Origin: Mucilaginibacter mali
Lineage (GTDB): Bacteria; Bacteroidota; Bacteroidia; Sphingobacteriales; Sphingobacteriaceae
Reading direction: 5' to 3'
Assembly: GCF_013283875.1 (NCBI RefSeq)
Contig: NZ_CP054139.1
Location: 4,650,001-4,714,000, forward strand
DNA length: 64,000 nucleotides
Below, in pieces: positions 52,827 to 60,454 of this stretch (the first letter of the stretch is position 1; every line of letters starts with the position of its first letter). The position numbers and the translations under genes are program-made. The notes under the pieces are model-generated. The model did not search any database. It was given only the letters and a program-made list of their open reading frames with translations, and was not told where the DNA came from.

Positions 52827-53201
52827 TTAAATCTCTCCCATCCCCGGCCAAAAGGCATCCTCAATATGATTGAGCCGATGACTGCCATCCGCGCGGAACA
52901 GGATAGCTACGATATCAAAACGGGCATCGTGCTGGTGGTTCATGATATAAATGTATTCATCGGCAGCCTGGGCCATTAGCTTTTGCTTGCGGGCATTTAC
53001 AAAATCCTCGGGTTCGCCAAAACCGGTGCCGGTGCGGGTTTTTACTTCGATGAAGATCAACGTACGGTCTTTATAAGCGATCAGGTCAACCTCAGCCTTG
53101 CCGTGTGTCCAGTTTTCGTCTAGTATCTCGTAGCCATTGTTTTCAAGGTAGGCTTTCGCCAGTTCTTCGCCCCGGCGACCGAGTTCGTTATGGGTAGCCA
53201 T
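52827..53201 (-). CDS. YraN family (UPF0102) nuclease-fold protein
   Basis: The 124-residue protein matches UPF0102/YraN. 'GRRGEELAKAYLENNGYEIL' and the endonuclease-like core 'EVDLIAYKDRTLIFIEVKTR' (D-x17-ExK) are both present. It has the PD-(D/E)xK fold and is thought to act on Holliday-junction-like DNA. Its start overlaps the dnaG stop by 1 bp, so it is translated from the primase transcript. Confidence 0.93.
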   Translation of the reverse strand: MATHNELGRRGEELAKAYLENNGYEILDENWTHGKAEVDLIAYKDRTLIFIEVKTRTGTGFGEPEDFVNARKQKLMAQAADEYIYIMNHQHDARFDIVAILFRADGSHRLNHIEDAFWPGMGEI

Positions 53202-55123
53202 TATTTGGAAATGACGGTGCCGAAGAAATCGGTGATCTTCTTCTCTACTTTTTTCATGAACGCGTACTGGCTCATCAGTATCTCCTGATTGGTCGGGTCT
53301 TCGCAGGTTTGCAGGTCGGTCAGCAATTTGTTCAATATTTTGCCCACCTTTTGCTTCTTCAGGTGGAAAATACCGCCCAACACCGCGCCGCGCAGGTTAT
53401 CCTCTTCGCTCGGGGTGAAGATCTTGTGCATATCCAGCCAGTTTTCGCTCAGGCTATAGCGGGTAGCCAGCATGCTGACGGTGATATCAACCACGTCTTT
53501 ATCGGGATAATGGATAAAATACTGCTCATCGGGCAGCCGGCCGTTATCTACCTCCTCGCGATAAACATCTACAAATTTTTTGCACACCGGCTGATCGAAC
53601 TCTACATCATTCAGCTCGGCAATCATAAATGGGCCGATATAGGTATTGGTAATGCCGTCCCAATCAATCATGCGGTTGCCGTAAAGCAACAACAGACGGA
53701 TGATCTCCTTTTCCTGCGGCTCGCCATCGGCTTCAGCCGGTTTCTGCTCGGGCTCGGTTGCAATGGGCGCATCATCAAAAGGCGTTAGTTCAGGCTGATG
53801 CTGGCTATCTTTTTTATGCTTCGCCTGCCGCATTTTGTTCAGTTCGGTCAGCAGGGCGCGCTCGTCTATCTGCATCAGGCTGCTACACTCTTTAATAAAG
53901 ATGGATGCCTTGATGGAATCGGGGATCTTAGCGATACTTTCCACCACCTCGCGGATAACACCGGCCTTTAGTATCGGGTCCTTTCCGGCCTCTTTCAGCA
54001 GGATGCTGGTTTTATACAGGATGAAATCCTTGCGGTTATCATCAATATATTTTTTAAAAGCGCTACTGCCCAGCAGGCGTACATAAGTATCGGGGTCGTG
54101 CCCATCAGGGAATAATACCACCTTTACGTTCAGGCCTTCTTCCAGTATCAGGTCCAACCCGCGCAGCGATGCTTTGATGCCCGCCGCGTCGCCATCGTAC
54201 AAAATGGTGATGTTCTTGGTGAGGCGACCGATCAGCCTGATCTGCTCTACCGTCAACGATGTGCCTGATGATGCCACCACATTCTCAATCCCGGCCTGGA
54301 ATACCGATATCACGTCGGCATAGCCCTCTACCAGGTAGCAGTTATCCTCGTCGCGAATGGCTTTTTTGGCCAGGTTAAGGCCGTACAGTACGTTAGATTT
54401 ATGGTAGATCTCGCTCTCGGGCGAGTTCACATATTTGGGTACGTTCTTATCCGTTTTCAGGGTACGGCCACCGAAGGCGATCAGCCGGCCCGTCATGCTG
54501 TGGATGGGGAACATCACCCGGCCGCGGTAACGGTCGTACAGGCTGCCGTTATCACGTTTTACAGACAGGCCGCTCTCTACCATGTACTGTTCCTGATAGC
54601 CGTCTTTAATGGCCTGGGCTGAGAAAGCTTCCCATTGATCGGGCGAGTAGCCTAACTCAAATTTGCGAATGGTCTCGTTAGTGAAACCGCGCTCACGGAA
54701 GTAGCTCAGGCCAATGCTTTGCCCCTCGTCGGTATCCCACAAGCTATCCTGGAAAAACTTACCGGCATAGGCCGATACGATCATCAGACTTTCGCGGTGG
54801 TTCTCTTCTTCCTTATCTTCGGGTTTGGTTTCGGTTTCCTCTACTTCTATCCCGTATTTTTTAGCCAGCCACTTCAGCGCTTCGGGGTAGCTGAACTTTT
54901 CCAGCTCCATTAGGAAGGTAACGGCCGAGCCACCTTTGCCCGACGAAAAATCCTTAAAAATACCCTTGGCCGGCGATACCGTAAACGATGGCGTACGCTC
55001 GTTAGCGAAAGGCGACAGGCCGATATAATTAGCCCCGCGCTTTTTTAACTGCACAAATTCGCCTATAACCTCCACAATATCTGTGGCTTCCATTATGCGG
55101 TCTACGGTGGCTCTGGTAATCAT
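53201..55123 (-). CDS. dnaG: DNA primase without zinc-binding cysteines
   Basis: The 640-residue primase has an N-terminal CHC2-type domain (1-100), a TOPRIM catalytic domain ('YLVEGYADVISVFQAGIENV' with the Glu, 'ITILYDGDAAGIKASLRGLD' with the DxD), and a C-terminal DnaB-interaction region. The zinc ligands are all replaced: the usual CPFHNEKTPSF reads SPFANERTPSF (Ser37, Ala40), and CFGC is DFSS (Asp58, Ser61). The fold must be stabilised without zinc. It makes RNA primers for replication. It heads an operon with YraN. Confidence 0.96.
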   Translation of the reverse strand: MITRATVDRIMEATDIVEVIGEFVQLKKRGANYIGLSPFANERTPSFTVSPAKGIFKDFSSGKGGSAVTFLMELEKFSYPEALKWLAKKYGIEVEETETKPEDKEEENHRESLMIVSAYAGKFFQDSLWDTDEGQSIGLSYFRERGFTNETIRKFELGYSPDQWEAFSAQAIKDGYQEQYMVESGLSVKRDNGSLYDRYRGRVMFPIHSMTGRLIAFGGRTLKTDKNVPKYVNSPESEIYHKSNVLYGLNLAKKAIRDEDNCYLVEGYADVISVFQAGIENVVASSGTSLTVEQIRLIGRLTKNITILYDGDAAGIKASLRGLDLILEEGLNVKVVLFPDGHDPDTYVRLLGSSAFKKYIDDNRKDFILYKTSILLKEAGKDPILKAGVIREVVESIAKIPDSIKASIFIKECSSLMQIDERALLTELNKMRQAKHKKDSQHQPELTPFDDAPIATEPEQKPAEADGEPQEKEIIRLLLLYGNRMIDWDGITNTYIGPFMIAELNDVEFDQPVCKKFVDVYREEVDNGRLPDEQYFIHYPDKDVVDITVSMLATRYSLSENWLDMHKIFTPSEEDNLRGAVLGGIFHLKKQKVGKILNKLLTDLQTCEDPTNQEILMSQYAFMKKVEKKITDFFGTVISK

Positions 55124-55250
55124 GTGTTAACTGCAAATGTAGGCTAAATTAACAATGGGTTATTCTATTGGGCAGAACATAATTTATCAACGCTAATTCA
55201 CAATTAATGGCGTTTTATAAACTATTGGCTTTTATTTGTTAAATTTGTTT

Positions 55251-55475
55251 ATGGTACGTACAATCCTGAAAACCGAACGTAATAGCATTACTTTACAGTT
55301 GCCTGATGATCTTGTGGGCAAAACGGTGGAGGTAATTGCCTTTGAGGTTGATGATATTATTCCCGAACCAACCAGTAAATTAAAGCCATCGCAATTGCGT
55401 GGCTTCTTATCCAAGGATATCGCCGAAAAAATGCAGGAGCAGATTAAAAAAGACCGTGATGCATGGAATTCCTGA
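55251..55475 (+). CDS. Putative VapB-like antitoxin
   Basis: From the ATG at 55251 (74 residues) the sequence 'MVRTILKTERNSITLQLPDD' has the short beta-strand start of an AbrB/VapB-like antitoxin. A charged C-terminal helix 'KDIAEKMQEQIKKDRDAWNS' would embrace a toxin. A frame five codons earlier (55236) is less likely. The gene overlaps the truncated PIN toxin by 13 bp, as intact VapBC operons do. The antitoxin is intact but its partner is destroyed. Confidence 0.72.
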   Translation: MVRTILKTERNSITLQLPDDLVGKTVEVIAFEVDDIIPEPTSKLKPSQLRGFLSKDIAEKMQEQIKKDRDAWNS

Positions 55476-55531
55476 TTGATAGCAATGTGTTGATAGATTA
55501 CGTTGCCGAACGGTTTAAGGGATTTTCTTAA
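55463..55531 (+). pseudogene. Truncated VapC PIN-domain toxin remnant
   Basis: The 22-codon frame reads 'MEFLIDSNVLIDYVAERFKG' then FS and stop. This is the first strand and catalytic Asp of a PIN domain (xxFLIDSNVLIDY). A normal VapC is about 130 residues, so only the N-terminal 15-18% survives. It ends 2 bp before the stop of the convergent AT-rich membrane gene, which suggests a deletion or replacement that brought that gene in. Confidence 0.78.
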
Positions 55532-55533
55532 AC

Positions 55534-56478
55534 CTATTTTTCTTCTTTATTAAATGCTTTGCTTAGCTTAAGCAGTTTATCTAACATATTTTCAGAATCC
55601 GATTTCTCTATTTTCATCTTTTCAATCTCAATTGTGGTCTCACTTTTTTTGATTGTCGAATTCCTATCAGTTTTATACAAACTTTCAATAGTCTTGTTAA
55701 TAGTTTCTTTATTACCAAATACCACAGCCATTTTTAGAGCAATTAACTTTGATTCGATATTTGTTCTCTCATTATTAAAATACTTAATCTCGTCTGTATT
55801 TCTTTTATATAAATTGAGAAAGAAAAAAGAAAATATTTCAATAAAAAGTACTATTGATAATCTCGGGATCATGTGTATAAAAAATCTTATTCCAGAATTT
55901 GTTGTTTCGTCAAACAAATAGGCGGGAGCTTCGTCTCCGTAAATCACAAGTATTAACATCGTAATCGCCAACACTGTCAATGCAAGTCCTATCATTAAGT
56001 TAGTAGTCCCGCTTCGAGAAATTTTATTAATCTGTTGAGAAATACTCATTTGCAACTCATAAGTATGTTCTTCAATCAATTGTAATTTAATTTCATCTTC
56101 TGATAATTCATCATCGTCAAAATCATCTAAATCAATTGGCGCAAAGGGTTCGGGATCGGGATTTTCAAGCACTTCTTTTACCAGTGCTTTTATTTGCTCC
56201 TTAGCTTTTGCCGTTATATCAATTCCTGATGCTTTACTTTTTTCATCCTCTTTTGAATTTTTCGTACCTTCTTCTACATATTTTGCAATCTTGGGGAATA
56301 AAATACCCCCTAATAATGCACCAAAAAAAACTATACCTACTATTAAATATTTGGCAGTATCACTTGTGTCATTTAATGTTTTTTCATTAAAAAAAGAATT
56401 GAGTATAGTTAGTACGACTCCTAACAAAGAAATAATAATAATTACATAGTTATCTAAATGTTTTATTTGAAATTTCAT
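55534..56478 (-). CDS. Four-helix membrane protein of unknown function
   Basis: From the ATG at 56478 (314 residues) the protein has two N-terminal helices (about 11-28 and 45-63), an acidic cytoplasmic region ('DLDDFDDDELSEDEIKLQLI' near 115-134), two more helices (about 166-188 and 205-227), and a long helical C-terminus with a likely coiled coil. I do not recognise the family. The gene is clearly AT-rich and lies against the VapC remnant, suggesting horizontal gain. Confidence 0.6.
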   Translation of the reverse strand: MKFQIKHLDNYVIIIISLLGVVLTILNSFFNEKTLNDTSDTAKYLIVGIVFFGALLGGILFPKIAKYVEEGTKNSKEDEKSKASGIDITAKAKEQIKALVKEVLENPDPEPFAPIDLDDFDDDELSEDEIKLQLIEEHTYELQMSISQQINKISRSGTTNLMIGLALTVLAITMLILVIYGDEAPAYLFDETTNSGIRFFIHMIPRLSIVLFIEIFSFFFLNLYKRNTDEIKYFNNERTNIESKLIALKMAVVFGNKETINKTIESLYKTDRNSTIKKSETTIEIEKMKIEKSDSENMLDKLLKLSKAFNKEEK

Positions 56479-56645
56479 GGTGATAAAGGCTTTTAGCACC
56501 TAAATATAAAACATAATTATCATTTTCATCGCTTTCTCCCTCTCAAATTATCCTACTAAAACAGTAGATATTAATGGGATATGTTTTAATTTTTTCGCAT
56601 CTTTGGTGTTCAAAAATTATTAGTTTATTATTATTTAAAACAAAA

Positions 56646-57653
56646 ATGAAAGTCGCAGTAGTAGGTGCTACCGGATTGGTAGGCACTAAAATGTTGCAGG
56701 TTCTGGCAGAACGCAACTTCCCCGTAACAGAATTGATCCTCGTTGCATCCGAAAAAAGTATTGGTAAAGAAGTTACTTTTAAGGGTAAGCAATACAAGAT
56801 AGTTTCTGCCGCGGATGCGATAAAACAGAAGCCCGATGTGGCCATCTTCTCGGCCGGGGGCAACACTTCGTTAGAGCAGGCTCCGTTATTTGCCGAGGCC
56901 GGCATCACCGTTATCGATAACTCATCGGCCTGGCGTATGGACCCTACCAAAAAACTGATTGTGCCCGAAGTTAATGCCGATGTATTAACTGCCGAAGATA
57001 AGATCATCGCCAACCCTAACTGCTCTACCATCCAGATGGTAGTGGCCCTGAAACCCCTGCACGATAAATACCAGATCAAGCGCGTGGTGGTATCTACCTA
57101 TCAATCGGTAACAGGTACCGGCGTTAAAGCGGTTGAGCAATTAATGAACGAACGCAAAGGCGTGGATGGCGCTATGGCTTATCCATACAAAATAGATCTG
57201 AACGTATTACCTCACATCGACGTGTTTACCGAGAACGGTTATACCAAAGAGGAGATGAAGATGATCAAAGAGACCAAAAAAATTATGGGCGACGACAGCA
57301 TCCGTGTTACGGCTACTACCGTGCGGATCCCGGTAATGGGCGGTCACTCTGAATCGCTGAATGTGGAGTTCGCCAACGATTTTGACCTGGCTGAAGTTCG
57401 CGAGTTATTAAGCAATGCCCCCGGCGTTGTAGTGACCGACGACGTTGCCAACCTGAAATACCCGATGCCGCTTGACGCGCACGATAAGGACGATGTTTTT
57501 GTCGGCCGTATCCGCCGCGATGAAAGCCAGCCGAACACGCTGAACTGCTGGGTAGTGTCTGATAACCTGCGCAAAGGCGCGGCTACTAATGCTGTACAGA
57601 TCGCGGAATACCTGGCATCTAAGAATTTGATCGGGCAGGCTGTGGAGGCGTAA
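56646..57653 (+). CDS. asd: Aspartate-semialdehyde dehydrogenase
   Basis: From the ATG at 56646 (335 residues) the protein has the Rossmann start 'MKVAVVGATGLVGTKMLQVL', the catalytic cysteine in 'IANPNCSTIQMVVALKPLH', and the C-terminal 'VPVMGGHSESLNVEF' with the catalytic histidine. It reduces aspartyl phosphate to aspartate semialdehyde for Lys, Thr, Met and diaminopimelate synthesis. An in-frame start at 56574 adds 24 codons that do not fit. The terminator lies at 57695. Confidence 0.97.
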   Translation: MKVAVVGATGLVGTKMLQVLAERNFPVTELILVASEKSIGKEVTFKGKQYKIVSAADAIKQKPDVAIFSAGGNTSLEQAPLFAEAGITVIDNSSAWRMDPTKKLIVPEVNADVLTAEDKIIANPNCSTIQMVVALKPLHDKYQIKRVVVSTYQSVTGTGVKAVEQLMNERKGVDGAMAYPYKIDLNVLPHIDVFTENGYTKEEMKMIKETKKIMGDDSIRVTATTVRIPVMGGHSESLNVEFANDFDLAEVRELLSNAPGVVVTDDVANLKYPMPLDAHDKDDVFVGRIRRDESQPNTLNCWVVSDNLRKGAATNAVQIAEYLASKNLIGQAVEA

Positions 57654-57694
57654 CCCTCCTAACCCCCTAAAGGGGGAATAGAATTGAAATTTTG

Positions 57695-57730
57695 ATAGGG
57701 ATAGCCGGTTGGTTATCCCTATTTTTATTT
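57695..57730 (+). terminator. Intrinsic terminator after asd
   Basis: ATAGGGATA (57695-57703) and TATCCCTAT (57714-57722) pair over 9 bp, followed by TTTTTATTT. A CCCCC-TAAA-GGGGG palindrome precedes it at 57662-57677. Confidence 0.8.
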
Positions 57731-57748
57731 GATTATGGTTCGGAATAA

Positions 57749-58105
57749 TTAATATTCCTGTATAAGTACATCTGTAGGGATGCTTAATACCTCATGTAAT
57801 TTACGGATCATACCGATACTTAATTTTCTTTTTTTGTTCAATATTTCGCTAACACGACTTTTTAAACCAATTACATTTGCCAGGTCGTTTTGGTTATAAT
57901 TAAGCTGTTCCATCCGAAACTTAATCGCCTCGATCGGATCGGGGTAATCGATCGGGAACGTGATGCTTTCGTAATTGTCTATTAAAACTCCCAACACTTC
58001 CAGTTCATCACCTTCTTTTGTTCCCGGTAATGCATCAAATATAACCTCAAGCCTGCCCAAGGCCTGTTGATAGTCTTCGGCTGTTTTTATCAATTTAATT
58101 TCCAT
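57749..58105 (-). CDS. higA: HigA-like helix-turn-helix antitoxin
   Basis: The 118-residue protein has a helical N-terminus and an XRE-type HTH ('MEQLNYNQNDLANVIGLKSR' then 'VSEILNKKRKLSIGMIRKLH'), the layout of HigA antitoxins encoded after the toxin. It binds the toxin and autoregulates the pair through the HTH. It begins 4 bp after the toxin stop. Confidence 0.9.
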   Translation of the reverse strand: MEIKLIKTAEDYQQALGRLEVIFDALPGTKEGDELEVLGVLIDNYESITFPIDYPDPIEAIKFRMEQLNYNQNDLANVIGLKSRVSEILNKKRKLSIGMIRKLHEVLSIPTDVLIQEY

Positions 58106-58109
58106 ATCG

Positions 58110-58403
58110 TTATATTTTATTCGCGTCTATTTTATCATATTCAGCGTGCGTACCGATAAATCTTATCCATATCATTTGATAAACATAATTGATACGAACA
58201 ATTAACCGGTAATTGTTCCCTTTGATATTAAAAACAACCCGATTATCTTGTAATATACTCGCGCTTGGATATTCCTCTTTAATTTCATTTGAGTTTTTCC
58301 ACGTGGCTTTACTTGCTTCCTGATACCATGCTTTTAATTGTTGCTCGCAATCCGCATGTTCTTCCCAAAACTCACGCAAAGTGCCTCTTGTTATAACTCT
58401 CAT
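58110..58403 (-). CDS. higB: HigB-type mRNA interferase toxin
   Basis: From the ATG at 58403 (97 residues) this is a HigB_toxin (PF09907) family member: 'RVITRGTLREFWEEHADCEQ' and 'QLKAWYQEASKATWKNSNEI' at the N-terminus, then 'RLIVRINYVYQMIWIRFIGT' and 'HAEYDKID' with the conserved H-x-x-Y-D-K end. It cleaves mRNA at the ribosome when free. An alternative start at 58436 is less likely. The toxin-first order is typical of HigBA. Confidence 0.93.
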   Translation of the reverse strand: MRVITRGTLREFWEEHADCEQQLKAWYQEASKATWKNSNEIKEEYPSASILQDNRVVFNIKGNNYRLIVRINYVYQMIWIRFIGTHAEYDKIDANKI

Positions 58404-58502
58404 ATATATTAACAAATATAATAAAAAAGTTCCCATATTGGGAAATATACGGTAATTATCTTTAATTCTTTACTATTCATATCTATCCCGTAACATTGCA
58501 CT

Positions 58503-58958
58503 ATGGATATCATTGTTACCCCTGTAGCCTACGTAAAAAACTCCCGCACCGAGCCTGTGGACGATAACTGGGAACCCATCACTGCCGAGATCGTCCTGGC
58601 CGACCATATCCCTACCGAGGCGCTGGAAAGTATATCCGATTTTTCGCACCTGGAAATTATCTATCATTTCGACCAGGTTACCGGCGATGATATTGTTTTT
58701 GCCGGCCGGCCACGTGGTAACCCTAAATATCCTTATACCGGCATTTTCGGGCAGCGGAAAAAGGACAGGCCAAATACTATTGGACTTTGCACTGTTGAGC
58801 TTTTGGAACATAAAGATCGCACGCTGATAGTAAAATATCTTGATGCGATAGACGGCACCCCCGTGCTGGATATCAAACCGGTATTTAAAGAGTTTCAGCC
58901 CAAAGGCCAAATTAAGCAACCCGCCTGGGTTGCCGACCTGATGCGCAATTACTGGTAG
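58503..58958 (+). CDS. TrmO/TsaA-like SAM-dependent methyltransferase
   Basis: The 151-residue protein has the UPF0066 fold: 'VTPVAYVKNSRTEP' at the N-terminus, 'FSHLEIIYHFDQV', and 'GIFGQRKKDRPNTIGLCTVE' matching the canonical G-I-F-x-x-R-x-x-x-R-P-N-x-I-G motif that binds SAM. TrmO methylates N6-threonylcarbamoyl-adenosine at tRNA position 37. Bacteroidota homologues often have other or unknown targets, so the name is tentative. Confidence 0.85.
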   Translation: MDIIVTPVAYVKNSRTEPVDDNWEPITAEIVLADHIPTEALESISDFSHLEIIYHFDQVTGDDIVFAGRPRGNPKYPYTGIFGQRKKDRPNTIGLCTVELLEHKDRTLIVKYLDAIDGTPVLDIKPVFKEFQPKGQIKQPAWVADLMRNYW

Positions 58959-59124
58959 GGTCTTAAGTCCTGAGATATTAGTCTTAAGTCATCCTATTAA
59001 TTAAACTTAAGATTGTCGACTGAGGCCTTACTATTCCTGGCTTTCCAAAAGGGCAACTATTTATTCACTTTATTCGTATTAAGTATATCAGGCTGCTTTA
59101 TAACTTTTTTTTATAATGTTTGCC

Positions 59125-59132
59125 TATATTTG
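59125..59132 (+). promoter_or_regulatory. -7 promoter element of the LysR gene
   Basis: TATATTTG matches TAxxTTTG and lies 13 bp upstream of the ATG at 59146. The -33 region is T-rich without a clear TTG. Confidence 0.5.
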
Positions 59133-59145
59133 ATAACCTGAAGGT

Positions 59146-60039
59146 ATGATATCATTCGCGCATCGCGTTTTTATGGAAGTAGCCGCCAACATGAGCTTTA
59201 GTAAAGCGGCACAAGTACTGTTTGTAACCCAACCAGCCATCAGCAAGCACATTAAGGGGCTGGAAGATCAATATAAAGTAGCCTTTTTCGAACGTAAGGG
59301 TAACAGCATTATGCTTACCGAGCCCGGCAAAAAACTAAACGAATACCTGCTGCAGGCTACCGAGATAGAACGCAAGATAGAATACGACCTGTCCATACTC
59401 AGCAACGTAAGCAATGCCGCCGGGCATCTGCGCCTGGGCGCCAGTACCACTATAGCGCTATATATCCTGCCATCCATTCTTTCGGGATTTCAAAAAGAGT
59501 ATGCCAATGTGGATGTGCAACTGGTAAACCGAAACTCGGAATATATCCTGAACGCCCTGTTGAACCACGAGGTAGATATCGGCATTATCGAAGTTGATAA
59601 TAAACTCACCACGGTAAGTTACCGGCCCTTTATGAGCGACGAGGTGATCCCTGTATGTTCAGCTAAAAGTCCGCTGGCCGGTAAATCGCTTACCTTAAAG
59701 CAACTTACCAAAACGCCGGTAGCCCTGCGCGAGCGTGGGTCGGGCACGCTAAATGCTTTGCTTAAATCATTGGCTACACATCATATTAAACCCGCTGATT
59801 TATCCGTAAAGATCCGCCTGGGCGGTACCGAGGCATTGAAAAACTTTTTGTTGGCTGATGACTGCCTTGGCTTTATGCCACGCCCATCTATTGTACGCCA
59901 ACTGGCCGAGGGTGACCTGGTAGAAGTACCCGTAGAAGGCCTTAAGATCACCCGCGATTTCTTCTTCATCCGCCGCAAAGGCACCGAAGATTATGGCCTT
60001 ACCAGTAATTTTATTTCGCACGCGCTGAGGTACGTGTAA
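59146..60039 (+). CDS. LysR family transcriptional regulator
   Basis: The 297-residue protein has an N-terminal winged HTH ('FMEVAANMSFSKAAQVLFVT' then 'QPAISKHIKGLEDQYKVAFF') and a C-terminal effector-binding domain of the periplasmic-binding-protein fold ('LRLGASTTIALYILPSILSG', 'VDIGIIEVDNKLT'). The CysB/CysR-like subgroup often controls sulfur or amino-acid genes. The target is unclear: the neighbours are convergent SusD and an unrelated upstream methyltransferase. Confidence 0.95.
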   Translation: MISFAHRVFMEVAANMSFSKAAQVLFVTQPAISKHIKGLEDQYKVAFFERKGNSIMLTEPGKKLNEYLLQATEIERKIEYDLSILSNVSNAAGHLRLGASTTIALYILPSILSGFQKEYANVDVQLVNRNSEYILNALLNHEVDIGIIEVDNKLTTVSYRPFMSDEVIPVCSAKSPLAGKSLTLKQLTKTPVALRERGSGTLNALLKSLATHHIKPADLSVKIRLGGTEALKNFLLADDCLGFMPRPSIVRQLAEGDLVEVPVEGLKITRDFFFIRRKGTEDYGLTSNFISHALRYV

Positions 60040-60048
60040 AAAAACTTT

Positions 60049-60365
60049 GTCATTGCGAGCGATAGCGCGGCAATCTCGTCGTTTGCTGGGACAGTAAGTA
60101 ATTAATGCCGGTCTGCTCTTAGCCGCAGGGGCCATTTACTTTCCCTTGATGGAAAGTAACCAAAGATCAAGACAGCAAAAATGCCTCCTTTGCCGCACAT
60201 GGCCTATGCCCTGCAAAACGAGCAGAACCACGGCTACGCTTATTTGCCCCGCTATCGCACACGCTTACCCACGCTTCTGCAAAACGCTGATGCCTTTCCT
60301 CCGCACGTGCCACCATCGTTCTGCCCGCTTTCGCCCGGAAGCTGTTTTGTTGTCGAAAAAACAAA
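60049..60365 (+). repeat. Structured dispersed repeat R5, copy C
   Basis: It begins GTCATTGCGAGCGATAGCGC and has GTCTGCTCTTAGCCGCAGGG. The hairpin TTACTTTCC (60136-60144) pairs with GGAAAGTAA (60151-60159) over 9 bp; its loop CTTGAT (60145-60150) is complementary to ATCAAG at 60166-60171. 'ACAGCAAAAATGC' follows, and CTGCCCGCTTTCGCCCGGAA near 60321 matches copy B. It lies between the convergent LysR and SusD genes. A weak AGG-CCCTTA/TAAGG-ACCT hairpin at about 60368-60397 may help to terminate SusCD transcription. Confidence 0.8.
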
Positions 60366-60454
60366 AAAAGGCCCTTAACCATTACGGCTAAGGACCTCCC
60401 ATTTATTAAACTAAAATCGCGTATAAGGTTTAGTTCTCTTAAACGCTTCGATCA

